Positions 34,262 through 45,577 of a stretch of 64,000 bases of DNA are shown here, piece by piece (within the stretch, counting starts at the first letter, position 1; the number at the start of each line of letters is the position of its first letter). A model generated the notes under the pieces. The model made no database searches. It was not told the DNA's origin and worked only from the letters and a program-made list of their open reading frames with translations. Location of the stretch: the NCBI GenBank assembly GCA_022497145.1, contig MU385884.1, positions 186,001 to 250,000 of the forward strand. Reading direction: 5' to 3'. A program made the translations under genes and the position numbers. This stretch comes from Rostrohypoxylon terebratum (Eukaryota > Ascomycota > Sordariomycetes > Xylariales > Hypoxylaceae).

Positions 34262-37006
34262 ATGGCCTCGGCCACAACCGCTATCTCTCATCATCATCAC
34301 AATATCCAAAATCCACACACGGCCAAGATCATATCCGATCAATTCAATTCTCCTCTACAGCCACCGCAGAACTTACAACGCCAATCCAGTTCGTCCGCAT
34401 TAATATCGTCGTCCCAATTCCCACCTCCATCCCTTGATAGCAACAACGGCGACATAGGCGCTACCTCCGAGAGCGTCAAAATGTCGCAATCGCAGCCTTC
34501 GTCGCAACAGTCTTTTACTACAATGAGCCAGTCAAATCAACCCTTTAGACAATTCTCCGACTCCAATATGAGGTTAGGCAATGGTCACCCGCATGACCAT
34601 GAAGCCCCTCAGATCTATTCGGTCAGATACATTAGGCCCTTTCCCGCCTCACTAGTCGAGCTGGCGCACTAATATCTGATATCTAGGCTGTCTATTCTGG
34701 CACTGACGTATACGAGATGGAGGTCAATGGCGTCGCTGTTATGCGCCGGCGTGAAGATAGCTGGCTAAACGCAACTCAGATCCTTAAGGTAGCTAACATT
34801 GATAAGGGCAAGAGAACAAAAATCCTTGAGAAAGAGATACAGACAGGCGAACATGAGAAGGTGCAAGGCGGATACGGCAAATACCAAGGCACATGGATCA
34901 AGTTTGAGCGAGGCGTAGAGGTGTGTCGTCAGTATGGGGTTGAACAGTTACTTCACCCCCTTCTAACATACGATATGGGTCAAGATGGAGGTATCGCCGG
35001 CAGAGGCGACTTCAATACTCCTACGAAAGAGCAAGCGATGGCTGCCCAGAGAAAGAGGATGTATAGTGCAAGTCAAGAAGGACGTATGAATGGGCTTTCC
35101 GGAACTTTCTTCAAGAACATCTCGAGCACGGCGTCTACAGCCGTCGCCGCCATCAGCAAGGCTCGTTTCGATTCCCCTGGCCCAAGAGGTCGCAATGGCC
35201 CAACGAGACCCCCTAGTTTCAGTCGCCAATCCTCCATGCAGAATGTCGACGAGTTTCCTGGAAATTCACAACAGAGTTTCACCTCCGAGCACGGCCAAAA
35301 TGTCGATTCCGCATATTCGACACAAAATTCACAAATCTTCCCTAATGACGAACCCCCACGAAAGCGACAAAGAATTGTTACACCGGCAGGTAGCTTTGGG
35401 TACAACTCTCAGTCCATGGAAATATATGCCAACGCCTTCCCTGGCTCGCCGACAGAGCTCAATGATTCCTTCGCCTACCCTCAAGCTGGCGTCGACATAC
35501 ACGAAAACGATGTGGTACCCCTTCCACCGTTACCCTTTGAAATGTCTCCTGAGGCAGATCAAAAGAGGAACTTGCTAATGGGGCTCTTCCTGGACCCAAA
35601 TGCCAATGTTTCGGATTATTCGCAGAACGAAGCTCTGCAAACACTGTCACCCTTGGATCTGGACTCTCCGATCGATGCATCAAGTCATACTGCGCTTCAC
35701 TGGGCTGCTACCTTGGCTAGGATGCCTCTTTTACGGGCGCTCATATCGGCCGGAGCCAACCCCTATCGCGTAAATGCGTCTGGTGAAACCGCGTTGATGA
35801 GGGCGTCAGCGGTGACGAACAACTGTGACCAAGTCTCATTCCCCGAACTGCTTGATATCTTAGGTAACACCATCGATGTTCGAGATAATAAGGGCCGGAC
35901 AGTCTTGCACCACATTGCCCTGACTAGTGCTGTGAAGGGTAGGAGCCATTCCAGCAGATACTATCTCGAGAGTCTTCTTGAGTGGGTTGTTAGACAAGGT
36001 AGCGCGCCAAGCAGCCAGAACACGGCTGCCAATGGCATTTCAGCCCAGCCAAAGATGGGTATCGGGCGATTCATGAGTGAGATCGTCAATGCACAAGACA
36101 AATCAGGGGACACCGCCCTAAATATTGCGGCCCGAATTGGCAACAGGAGCATAATCTCGCAGTTACTCGAGGTGGGCGCCGATCCCGGAATCGCTAATAA
36201 AGCAGGCTTGAGGCCTGTAGACTTCGGTGTAGGCGAAGGCGTTGACGAAGACGGGGCGAATGGTGATTTAACGGCAACGGATAAAACCAACGTGATCAGC
36301 AACTCCCAAAAGACCCGGGAGAGCGGCGCTGATATTATCACTTGTGAGTTTCCATGAGTTTCCAGATAACTCGGCTTGTGTAGTAGTGTTTCTAACCGTG
36401 ATAGCTATCACCCATCTCCTGGCTGAGACCTCTAACAGCTTTCAATCCGAACTGAAGAAGAAACAGCAAGATATTGATTCTCTTCATGCCTCCTTACGAA
36501 CAACATCTACCCAGCTAGGTGACGCGCGACGCCAGTTGGAAACACTGACAACGGCTTTCAAATCACAGTCGCTCACGCGCCAGAAGATTAACAATCTCAA
36601 TCGAGGGCGCGATGAAGAGCAGAAGCGCATGCAACGTCTTGAGCAAAGCTACGGACGATTAGATACGAGCCGAGCGTGGGAGTCGGAGCTGACTGCGGCG
36701 CTGGAACCCGCGGAAGGAGACGGGCCAAATGCTGCCCTGCTACCTAGCTCCACGGTTCTCCGCGCGCGCATTCAAGCACTTCGAAGTAGGACCGATGCTA
36801 TGAAGAAGAGCGTGGGAACGTTGAAGGGTCGTAGCAAGGATGTCGAGGTCAAATATCGACGAGTGGTCGCGCTGTGTACCAATGTACCGGAGAGTGAGGT
36901 GGATACCGTCATAGACGGTTTGTTGCGCGCCGTGGAGAGCGAGAAGGGAGACCTGGATTCCGGCCGTATACGAAGATTCCTCGGCGGTGTCGACGGCGTG
37001 CAGTAA
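34262..37006 (+). CDS. mbp1: APSES/KilA-N transcription factor with ankyrin repeats (Mbp1-type), 3 exons
   Basis: Exons are 34262-34621, 34687-36343 and 36405-37006, all with GT-AG introns (65 and 61 bp); the protein is 872 aa. In yeasts, Mbp1/Swi4/Res factors bind MCB or SCB sites and drive G1/S genes with Swi6. The first 120 residues are low-complexity. The DNA-binding domain spans about residues 121-215, with YEMEVNGVAVMRRREDSWLNATQILKVA, KILEKEIQTGEHEKVQGGYGKYQGTWI and YGVEQLLHPLL. A basic stretch PPRKRQR (about 343) fits nuclear import. Ankyrin repeats lie at about 450-490 (HTALHWAATLARMPLLRALISAGANPY), 519-530 and 593-635. A coiled-coil stretch (about 700-790) precedes the end. The order and sequence favour Mbp1 over Swi6, which lacks the APSES domain. 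Upstream Met choices inside the low-complexity region are possible. Confidence 0.92.
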
Positions 37007-37659
37007 TGAATTTGTATAAGACGGCTGTATTTTTGGGGCGGCGTACTACGGGATTGCTAGGCAAGTCTTCACGACTTGAGGGCGGCATCGGTTGGTTTTG
37101 CATTTGCCCATATTCGATCTTGAGTCGATATCGAGACCCATTGCGTGTCCGAGGGAGGATTATATCATGACTTTACGTCTAGCATAATCCGCGACCGATT
37201 GTATATACCTAAACACTACAGGTTGCGGGGAACGAGATGAGGCCGCAGCGTCACAGTTGTATATGATGAACCTATTTCTGCTGCATAATCTGTGCCGCTT
37301 GGTGATCGCTGACCTGGCTGAAGCCGTCGTCCTTTGGCGCATCCTCTTGTTGTTCTGTGCCTGTCTATACCTTAGTAGGCAGGTAGGTACGTTTTGTTAT
37401 AGTACTTTTTGAGTGGAAGGGGACGGTGTTGTGGGGGAATACCCAATACTCATACTAGGAACGAATGAATTTACTCGCGATTGTCTTGAAAATTGTTTTC
37501 TTTCTAATTTTGTATTCAAGGGGTATCATTATCCGTACATCTCTCTATTTGTGCTGTAGGTCGATTCAAGGCCCGTCCATCCCGACACCGGTGCCGCTAC
37601 CATTACAAGCCCGTACCTGTTCAATAAAACTCGCCTACCTATAGATGCCTAGTTAATCA
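37007..37659. other. tail-to-tail spacer
   Basis: 3' regions of the convergent APSES and Fta1 genes. No further gene was seen. Confidence 0.6.
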
Positions 37660-39210
37660 TCATTGTGCAGCCAGACCCTTGATCGCACCAGCACTCCAGT
37701 CAGATCTCCCCTTAGCCCTCAGCACCAGCCCCCGCATCAGCTTCCACACGGCGCTTTCTTCCTCGTCGTCGTCGTCGTCGTCGCCGCCGCCGCCGCCGCG
37801 GCGATGTCGGCCTGGGGGGAACACCTTCAGCCTCCCGTCCGACAGCGCGAAGCCGTCGCAGGCGACACGCAGGACGCGGACGCCGGGGTGGAACATGTCC
37901 AGGCCGAGGTGGTGCCACAGGTACTCGGCGAGGGCCTCGGCGAAAGGCTGCTCGATGATTTGTTGGGCTTGGGCCTCGTTGCCGTCTCGGTTGCGCGCTC
38001 GCCACGCCCATCCCTCCTCGTCCTTGCCACCGGCGAGCTTGCGACGTCTCCGGCTCTGCTGCGCGTCCGACAGAGCCGTGGTCGCGGTTGCCTTTCTCTT
38101 GTTCGCGTTCGTGCTCGTGTTGGTGCTGGGCGACTCGCTATCCAGCCTCTCGCCCGCGCGCAGGAAACGGTGGACGTCTGCGGCTGGGATGGTGATGTCA
38201 ATGGATTTCAGTCCGAGATGTAGCTGCTCGGGCTTCTGGGCTTGATCTCCGTCGTCGTCGTCGCCGCCTTGTCCCTCGCTCGACCCTCCTGGCCCGGTGG
38301 CTTTGGTCCCCTGCTTGGGAGGTTCGATGTGGAAGCCTAACGTGATAAGAACGTCTTTACTCAACGCCTTTCTCCCGTTGTTGGACCCGTTGTCGGAGAG
38401 CCAGGTCTCCCAGCTGCTTATCAGCGACCGCGTGCCCAGCGCGAGGGGACTGATGCGGCAGTCGAAGGTGCTCGATATGAAGTCGACGAGCACCGTTTTC
38501 AGCGGCGCCGGCATCCGGAATAGGAGGAGCGGGAGGTGCAGGAAGGCCTTCTTATCCCCCTCGTTCTCCCGCCCGCTGGCTGCATTGTCGGCCCCTTGCC
38601 ACGTCCACGAAGGCTGCTTCTTAGATCCCCCCGCTTCGTCGTCGCCACCTAGATCGGGTAAAAGCAGAGCGTTGAACCGCGCATTCTCGTACCTCAATTC
38701 GATGCACATCACGCGCTTCCCACTCTTCGCATCCTCCGTCTGATCCCCATGGCCAGTCGCAGTCGCAGTCGCAGTTCCTAACTCCACACTCCCCTCCCGC
38801 CCAAGCCGAGCTCCTAGGATATGCTCTCCGTCGACCCATCTCCACTCGACGGCGTACAGCGCGCCTGTGCGCCCCAGAGCGCCGCCACCACCGCCGCCGT
38901 CGCTCTCGAGACCGACCTGCACGCCGCGCACCACGTCGCCGACCAGCACGTCTCGCAGACGCCGCGACAGCAGCTCCAGACGCGCGGGCGGCAGCCCCTG
39001 CGCCCCGAGGTGCAGCGGCGACACGCGGTACGTGGTGAAGGTCGTGCTGAAGAAGCGCGGGGGCTCGTCTGCGGCGTCGGTGCCGTTTGTGAGGGAGTCG
39101 TCGATGGCATCGGGGGAGGCGGAGCGGGTCTCTGAACCGTTGGGCGATCTGGCTGGCGGTGGTGGTGATGGGGAGGTGGGGCGGGCGGGCTTGCGTTTTT
39201 TAGGCGGCAT
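37660..39210 (-). CDS. fta1: kinetochore Sim4/CCAN subunit Fta1 (CENP-L homologue)
   Basis: Single-exon 516-aa protein. After a basic Pro/Ser-rich start (MPPKKRKPARPTSPSPPPP) comes the family's conserved entry FFSTTFTTYRVSPLHLG (about residues 53-69), then RLRDVLVGDVVRGVQVGL. The C-terminal part has LHLGLKSIDITIPAADVHRFLRAG and AEYLWHHLGLDMFHPGVRVLRVACDGFALSDGRLKVFP. These are the marks of fungal Fta1, the CENP-L-like subunit of the inner kinetochore. Low-complexity insertions (a Gly run near 110, Asp/Glu repeats near the C-terminus encoded by a GTC/GCC tract at 37764-37803, Thr/Asn runs) make it longer than yeast homologues. GC-rich coding gives many long shadow frames on both strands. Confidence 0.85.
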   Translation of the reverse strand: MPPKKRKPARPTSPSPPPPARSPNGSETRSASPDAIDDSLTNGTDAADEPPRFFSTTFTTYRVSPLHLGAQGLPPARLELLSRRLRDVLVGDVVRGVQVGLESDGGGGGGALGRTGALYAVEWRWVDGEHILGARLGREGSVELGTATATATGHGDQTEDAKSGKRVMCIELRYENARFNALLLPDLGGDDEAGGSKKQPSWTWQGADNAASGRENEGDKKAFLHLPLLLFRMPAPLKTVLVDFISSTFDCRISPLALGTRSLISSWETWLSDNGSNNGRKALSKDVLITLGFHIEPPKQGTKATGPGGSSEGQGGDDDDGDQAQKPEQLHLGLKSIDITIPAADVHRFLRAGERLDSESPSTNTSTNANKRKATATTALSDAQQSRRRRKLAGGKDEEGWAWRARNRDGNEAQAQQIIEQPFAEALAEYLWHHLGLDMFHPGVRVLRVACDGFALSDGRLKVFPPGRHRRGGGGGDDDDDDEEESAVWKLMRGLVLRAKGRSDWSAGAIKGLAAQ

Positions 39211-39919
39211 TTTTCGCGGTAATACGAAGAAGGTTTGCGGACGAAGTGTTTTTGTTGTTAGCGGGTGTTATTTGGGATCTGGGAGAAGATGGCGAGATTT
39301 CAAGGTTGTAGGTGCGGAGGTGGTTCGTTGTATAGGAGTGTCTTGGTATTGACGTTTTCGTCGCGTCTTAATATGGTCAGAAATAACTTTATTCTTCGTC
39401 AGGCGTGTCAATTGAGTTTATGTGATAAACGAGCACGTAATTCGGCGTAAGTTTCGCGTCGTAGTGCTCATGCGACGTGGTGGAATGGGCGTGAAAGTTG
39501 GCAATAGCGATTCTTAGTATTTCGAAACGCAGTTGCAAAAGTTGATGTGTACGCTGTAGGTAAAGTTGATTGCCCAAATTCAGGTGGGGGCATCGCCTTA
39601 AGATTAGCAATAATGCACTATTATTAAGGATATACTAGGTAAGGTTACAGTGGGGTTCCCGCGTCGTGGGGAGGTTCCCTAGGGGGCCAGGGGGAGAGCC
39701 CTAGAACCTTGGCGACAGCAGCTGAAAGCGGGGCAGTGGTAGGCTACTAAGCACCTATAAAACATTTCGTCATTGGCCTTCAGCTAGCCCATTTAGCATC
39801 CACTTATAGGTACCTACCTACCTAATACGTAGCCCTATCACATCTTTACCGTTGTTTAGATCTACTACTAAACTTGTGTTCTTCCAACCTCATTTACAAC
39901 ATCGCGAATATATATCCCG
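39211..39919. other. divergent promoter spacer
   Basis: Spacer between the fta1 and 2EXR genes. It holds a G-rich stretch (39650-39740) and TACCTACC motifs (39810-39825). No gene was seen. Confidence 0.6.
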
Positions 39920-40972
39920 ATGGCTTCATGGCTATCTCCCTCTCCCTCTCCCTCTCCTCCTACGCCAGAGCCAGAGCCCCTATTCACCAAATTCCCTGAC
40001 CTGCCGCCCGAAATCCGACACCAGATCTGGCGTGCCGCTCTCCCGGTGCCGGGCATCAACTTCTTCAACGTACACTCCTTCCCGAACGACCATAACGGCG
40101 CCAACCGGAGCACTTCGCCGCCCTGGCTTTACCTAGACCTACGACGCCTGTCCATCAAAGACTCCGATGCCAAGGTGAGCCGGTACGACCCCTCGGCGTG
40201 GCAGGCTCGCGAGACGCTGCGTCGCGTGTGCCGCGAGGCCCGGGACATATGCACGCTGCCGGAGTCGGAGGCCGCCACGCTGACCCTGACGCGGCCGAAG
40301 AAGGGGTTGTTCGTGAGGGCCGGCGACGGCCAGATCGCCGCCTTGACGTCCTACACGCACCGAGAGGCGATGGCGCGAGAGCCCGAGCCGCAGGAGCGCC
40401 GCAAGGTCACGGTCCGAGCCGACGACGTGCTCTGCCTGTCCGTCGAGAACTGCAGTTTCAACATGCTCTTCGAAGAGATCATGTCAACAGACGAGGTCGA
40501 GAATTCCGCGGACGGCGTTGATATGAATGTCGGCTGGGTATATGACCCGCAGATAACCCCGAGCCTGCCCAGCGCCATCCCGCGGTCGAGAATTTGCTTT
40601 AGTATAATCCGGCGTGACAAGGCGGCGCTCGCGGCATGTAGCGAGCCGCTGCGGAGCATATACATGTTTGGTGACGGCTCGTACGAAGGCCCCTTATCCG
40701 ACTCGCTATCCTTGCTCATGCTAGATGCTTATACGCAGGAGGTAGGCGACCGTCGCATCGACGAGCTGACGCCGAGGGATGAGGTGCTCTGGGATCGTTT
40801 CGGCGACCGGTATATAGCGCTACCGTGGCATTCAGATGATCTACCTGCCGAGTACCGGCTCGTCAAGGTATGTCCCGAAAGCAATGACATCAGGTTACGA
40901 TATCTCCGGTCTGCGTTGCTGCGGTCACCGAAGAGACCTGTTGGCTACATAAATCGAGAAAACAGTGGTTGA
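39920..40972 (+). CDS. 2EXR domain protein
   Basis: Single-exon 350-aa protein of the fungal 2EXR family, whose function is unknown. The signature PLFTKFPDLPPEIRHQIWRAALP sits at residues 20-42, preceded by a Ser-Pro repeat (WLSPSPSPSPPTPEPEP) coded by a CTCCCT microsatellite. Then come WLYLDLRRLSIKDSD, ETLRRVCREARDI and a C-terminal half with VLCLSVENCSFNMLFEEI. The family is strongly expanded in filamentous ascomycetes. Copy number and position vary, so no role is inferred from the neighbours. The gene ends 420 bp before the PEP7 stop. Confidence 0.8.
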   Translation: MASWLSPSPSPSPPTPEPEPLFTKFPDLPPEIRHQIWRAALPVPGINFFNVHSFPNDHNGANRSTSPPWLYLDLRRLSIKDSDAKVSRYDPSAWQARETLRRVCREARDICTLPESEAATLTLTRPKKGLFVRAGDGQIAALTSYTHREAMAREPEPQERRKVTVRADDVLCLSVENCSFNMLFEEIMSTDEVENSADGVDMNVGWVYDPQITPSLPSAIPRSRICFSIIRRDKAALAACSEPLRSIYMFGDGSYEGPLSDSLSLLMLDAYTQEVGDRRIDELTPRDEVLWDRFGDRYIALPWHSDDLPAEYRLVKVCPESNDIRLRYLRSALLRSPKRPVGYINRENSG

Positions 40973-41269
40973 GAAACATACGCATTCTTATGTGTTTGCA
41001 ATATACGGGTCAACGCAGGCAGTAAACATTTCACCCAGATGATTGCGCTAAATTGTACATGGGCTATGAATGAAAAGACAGCTGGGGATCCCCCAAGGAA
41101 GCAAAGAAGTCATCTCCAACTCCTTTTAAGGATGTATAGAAATGACGTGACGGTGCCTGGACAAATACCCATATTCAAAGTTGCCAATAACCAACAACGC
41201 CTATGCCGATGCAGTAAACCGGAGTCTGTACAATAGGTGCGATCTCGCATTACTTCCACGCCAAAATCT

Positions 41270-41303
<34 letters not shown>

Positions 41304-41392
41304 ATATATTGTTCACTACTCCGTTTGCTACTTTCTACTTTCTATTTTGTCCTCCCAAGTCTATGCTCACGACATGAATGCGAAGTGGCTTA
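40973..41392. other. tail-to-tail spacer with CT microsatellite
   Basis: 3' regions of the 2EXR and PEP7 genes. A (CT)n tract with one interruption runs from 41269 to 41303. Confidence 0.65.
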
Positions 41393-43390
41393 TTACGAAA
41401 TCAGACCAGGCCCGCCGTTCGAATATAGGCCTTGCCATTTATCCTCGACGGCCGCGACCTTGCTTCTGATGCTCTCAATCTCCGTATCTAGTTCCTCGAC
41501 GTTTCGCGTCAGAGCGCTGACCTCTTCGAATCGCCGAGCGCCGTGCGCGCTACTGATCATCCCCTGTACCATGTACTTCTGCTCCTCCAGCACGATTAAG
41601 CGCTCTCGAAGCTCCTTTTCTTCCGTCTCCAACGCCGAAACGACGGTGCTAGTCTCGCTCGTCTGGCTTGCCGTTTCTAACGTATCGCTGCCATTGCGCA
41701 GCGGGCTCGCCACGTGACCATTCGTAAGAAGACGATTCCTAGACGAGCTTGAGCTGGAACTGTGATGCTTCAGCATACGCGGCAGATTTTTAAGCGGTAG
41801 CATGTGCATGTGCAGGAAAGAGGATGCTGCTTGGTGGATGGCTTTCTGTAGTTGTCGCTGAGCTGGGCTGTCCGTCTTCATATCGCGTATTCGTCGTGCA
41901 GCGACGTCGTATTTAGTAAAACTGTCAGCAAGCCGCTTCCTGATCTTAGAGGCCTCTTGAATCTGCGCATGGCTTGGTGGGTTATTCTCATCTTGCAACG
42001 GAAGGAGAGCTCTTTGAAAAGTAGGTATCAGAAGTTGTATGCCGCGTTCGAATTGTTTAAGCGTTTCGTAAGCTCGCTGGTCTGGCGGTTTGTGTACGAT
42101 AGATTCCATAAAATCTCTTTTAGAAAAGATGGTAGACTTGCAATCCCGACACATACGAACGTCGACACTTATGGAGCTGTTCCCCAACAATTTTTCGGAC
42201 GTAGGAGCAGATGAATTCGCGACATTTAGGCCAACATCAGACGAACATCCGGTCTGTAGATCCGAGCATACAACGCGCCCACATATCCTACAATGGTGTC
42301 TCCTGAATGTCCAGGAAAATTCTTGCTGACAAAATGGGCATTTAGCAACTTTGCTGTCATCCTCCCACGTCACTATCGTCTGTTCGATAGCCTTCCGCTG
42401 ATTTCTCTGGACAGCAAGGGGAGAGAGCAGGCTTGTTCCACCACTTGCGCCTGCTTCCTCAGGTAAATGCGCAAGTAGTTGGGTCAACCTGGTAAGCCTC
42501 TTTTCCAACCGTGATATTTCAAGCGTCTGTCTATCGACCCTCTTTCTCCGTATAGCTGCAAAATCTCCCGTATGGTCCCTTGTGAAGCCGTTATGGTCAT
42601 TATATCCTTCTCTTGATTTGTAACACGTTTCGCAAACTCTGTACCAATAACCTCTCACAGGCTCGTGCGATGCAGATCTCGACAGCTTCATCTGATACAT
42701 GGTATGTTCTTCGCAAAACAACCTCCCACACTGCCTGCAATTTATGCTACCATTGACAGCCCCTAACCTCTTCCCACATGCTGGATCCGTACATAGATCA
42801 CTCGGACCGGGCCGTTGCCAATGAGATTTCGTAATTATATCATCGGGGTCTAGGGGTAAATCGGAAACGGGAGCTCTACTCATTCTAGCCACAACCGGTG
42901 CAGGAGGCGGCAGCGATTCGTTGGATTCGAAGACTTCGAGGCCTCGAAGTTTTTGATTGATGAGAGAGAGCGGTTGGAACTTCTTGGCCTTGAGAACCTG
43001 CTTATCTATCCAAGACTTGACCTCATCCTGCTCGAATTCGGGTAGTTCCTGGTGCGTATCGTCGATATGGCGGTTCAATTGCAACAGAGTCAACATCTCC
43101 TCTTCGCATATGGGGCACACAAGCTTAGACCCCGAGTGGCCGCCATTGCTCGGTCCTCCCAAGCTGATATTGGAAGTAAGATCTTGGGCAAAATCAGGCA
43201 GCGGACTGGTACCGGGAGATAGGGAAGCGGCGGGAGAGCCGATAGACAAGGTGCTATCGGACGGGGCGGACGGGGCGGACTGGGCGGACGGGCTCGTGGC
43301 TCTTCCTCTCCGAACGGCTGGAGGAGCGGGAGGCGCGAGACCCTTTCCGTTTCCCAATATTCTCCCCCCGCCAAGCTTGCGACCGGACAT
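41393..43390 (-). CDS. PEP7: endosomal FYVE protein PEP7/Vac1/Vps19 (rabenosyn-like)
   Basis: Single-exon 665-aa effector that links PI3P and the Rab5-type GTPase to SNARE-dependent fusion of Golgi vesicles with endosomes. The N-terminus MSGRKLGGGRILGNGKGLAP is typical of filamentous-fungal orthologues. A C2H2-type finger follows (LVCPICEEEMLTLLQLNRHIDDTH, about residues 89-112). Then a degenerate FYVE-like domain (about 190-260; CTDPACGKRLG and CRQCGRLFCEEH), and a canonical FYVE domain (about 345-425; CPFCQQEFSWTFRRHHCRICGRVVC with the RRHHCR phosphoinositide patch). The C-terminal half is helical with HYDQRA/YETLKQFERGIQLL-like coiled stretches and a Ser-rich linker before a final coiled coil (about 590-650). 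Length and order match the family. Confidence 0.93.
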   Translation of the reverse strand: MSGRKLGGGRILGNGKGLAPPAPPAVRRGRATSPSAQSAPSAPSDSTLSIGSPAASLSPGTSPLPDFAQDLTSNISLGGPSNGGHSGSKLVCPICEEEMLTLLQLNRHIDDTHQELPEFEQDEVKSWIDKQVLKAKKFQPLSLINQKLRGLEVFESNESLPPPAPVVARMSRAPVSDLPLDPDDIITKSHWQRPGPSDLCTDPACGKRLGAVNGSINCRQCGRLFCEEHTMYQMKLSRSASHEPVRGYWYRVCETCYKSREGYNDHNGFTRDHTGDFAAIRRKRVDRQTLEISRLEKRLTRLTQLLAHLPEEAGASGGTSLLSPLAVQRNQRKAIEQTIVTWEDDSKVAKCPFCQQEFSWTFRRHHCRICGRVVCSDLQTGCSSDVGLNVANSSAPTSEKLLGNSSISVDVRMCRDCKSTIFSKRDFMESIVHKPPDQRAYETLKQFERGIQLLIPTFQRALLPLQDENNPPSHAQIQEASKIRKRLADSFTKYDVAARRIRDMKTDSPAQRQLQKAIHQAASSFLHMHMLPLKNLPRMLKHHSSSSSSSRNRLLTNGHVASPLRNGSDTLETASQTSETSTVVSALETEEKELRERLIVLEEQKYMVQGMISSAHGARRFEEVSALTRNVEELDTEIESIRSKVAAVEDKWQGLYSNGGPGLIS

Positions 43391-44705
43391 GTTGAATCCA
43401 ATATCTGTCTAGGATCGTAGCATTTGCAGAGCCATGAGAGCTAGTATTTTTCCGCCGCGGCTCCCGTTATCGAAGTTCTTTATAGTTATAGTTATAGTTA
43501 TATAGTTCTCGATATGGGATCGTAGGAAACGGATTCGATTCTAGAGCGATCGGCGGGCCCTGTTTGCACATTAGATAGTATGTGACGATTTGCGGTTCGT
43601 GGTAAGCATATATATAATCGAAGTGTCGGGATCGAGGTGTCGGGAGATCGATACGGATGTGGGAATTTGTGGGAATTTGTTGGCTTCGATGACTTTAATG
43701 TTGTGGTGGTTGAGTTTCGAAAGTTGCGTCGCAAGACAGTTGGAATTTTAATTTACGAGGGGCGCAAGGCTGTTAATTACATATCCATATTTACCTAGTA
43801 TCCATCCATATATCAGACTTCAGTACCTTCCTTAGGTAAGTCCTAGCGTTCAGTACATGGATATTGATAAGTGTGATGGGTAATCTGTTAGGTAACGTTA
43901 TCACTAGACACGTACATACATACCTATCTATATTCCATATTATAGAGTTACCTACTACATGTACGAAGTAAGTAGTAATTAATTTAATATTTACCTAGCA
44001 CCTGACTGTTAATTTATAGGTATTAAAATGGAAGCTTCAGCTCTGGTTCAACGTTTGCGCTAGCTACTAGGCAGCTAGGTATGTACTAGATTCACCTTGG
44101 AACATTTGGAAGGAGCCTTTATGACCACCTAACCTAGCTAAGCTTGTTTAGGCCTGTCGCGTGCCGCTAAGAAAGGTAACATTGAGCCTAGTACTGAATT
44201 CTAATACTACTTACCATCAGAACCATCGATTCTTATATCCTGGCTCTCTTCGTCATCACATCTTTTTTTTCTTCTCTTTCTCTTGGAATCACACCGTATC
44301 AAATCTCTTGAAGCTCATTTATTCGCTGCTTCTCCGATGCCAGCGTCTCCGGAGAAATACGTGTAGGTAATCGAATCAAAACAAATCAAAACAAAAACCG
44401 ACCAATCCAAACATGCTTTAATTCATATCATATCAAACTCCCTTTTCCTAATTCCCAAGGTTGAAAGTTCCCTTCTCTCGTCTTTGTCTATCGACACCCG
44501 TACGTCGACACATTCTTATATCTATATATAATATACCTATATATCATATTATATTATACATACATATATAAATACCTCCCTATTCTTCCAAGTACTATCA
44601 ATCCTTAAGCTTGGACGTGTATAATTGGATATCTATTGGATACTTCTTCGGCGATCATGCAGTAAACCCGTTTCAATTAGAGCTCGGAGCTTGCTGAATG
44701 ATAGG
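43391..44705. other. divergent promoter spacer
   Basis: Spacer between PEP7 (minus) and MET8 (plus). It contains a TATAGT repeat (43480-43506), AT-rich TATA tracts (44517-44575) and TACCTAG motifs. No gene was seen. Confidence 0.6.
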
Positions 44706-45577
44706 ATGTCCAGTGATAGCAACGATCAATTCCCTCGGGTTCAAGGCGGAGGAAGCTTGATTCTCGCTTGGCAGATCAAGGGCAAGCATGTCTTGGTAGT
44801 AGGAGGCGGCGAGGTGAGTATTTTGAGTATTTCACGCATCGCCATGTAGCTCTTACATTATAACCATGTTACGCGTAGGTTGCGGCTGGCCGCATCCTCA
44901 ACGTCCTCAACGCCGACGCCCATGTAACCGTCGTGTGTCCGTCATCCGGCCTTAACCCCGAAGTGCGCTATCGTATCGCCAACGACGAGGTCACCCACAT
45001 CGACCGTGTCTTCAACCCTTTAGATCTCGAAACGTTGCCCCCAAGCAACGGCCCCCCTGATATGGTCCTGGTCGCCGTGGACGATCCCGCCGCCTCCACA
45101 CAAATTTGGAAGCTGTGCAAGCAGCATCGCATACCGGCCAACATAGCCGACGTACCGCCTGAATGTGACTTCTACTTTGGAAGCGTGCACCGCGATGGAT
45201 CCCTGCAGATCATGGTTAGCACCAATGGCAAAGGTCCCAGGTTAGCCGCTAGTATCAGAAAATGGATCGGTAATCAGCTACCGAAGGGCGTGGGCGACGC
45301 GATCGAGAGGATCGGAGAGCTGCGTGCCAAGCTACGCCAGATAGCCCCTGGCCCCGAAGAGGGCCCGAAGAGGATGCGCTGGATGACGAGAGTCAGCGAC
45401 GCCTACAGCTGGGATGAGATGTGCGGCTTTACTGACGAAGATATGGACAACCTATTAACCTTTTACCCCAACAACCAAGTTCCTCATCTAGATTTGCTCA
45501 AGGGCATGCGAGGTGGAATGAGCCCTGAGGATATTGATGTCTTTGACGGGTCTTTCGGCTTCAGCGTCGGTGCATGA
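44706..45577 (+). CDS. MET8: siroheme synthase MET8-type (precorrin-2 dehydrogenase / ferrochelatase), 2 exons
   Basis: Makes siroheme, the cofactor of sulfite and nitrite reductase, by oxidising precorrin-2 with NAD and inserting iron. Exons are 44706-44813 and 44879-45577; the 65-bp intron has a GTGAGT donor and the joined protein is 268 aa. It opens GGGSLILAWQIKGKHVLVVGGGEVAAGRILN, with the Rossmann loop crossing the junction. The catalytic region is PANIADVPPECDFYFGSVHRDGSLQIMVSTNGKGPRLA, where the Asp in NIADVP corresponds to the key aspartate of yeast Met8. The C-terminal dimerisation part has IRKWIGNQLPKGVGDAIERI. An in-frame ATG at 44625 would add 27 residues; 44706 starts just before the conserved part and is preferred. 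Confidence 0.92.

Noticed and set aside
37663..38245. Several 100-190-codon frames on both strands over fta1
   Set aside because: Low-complexity products of GC-rich repeats in the fta1 exon.
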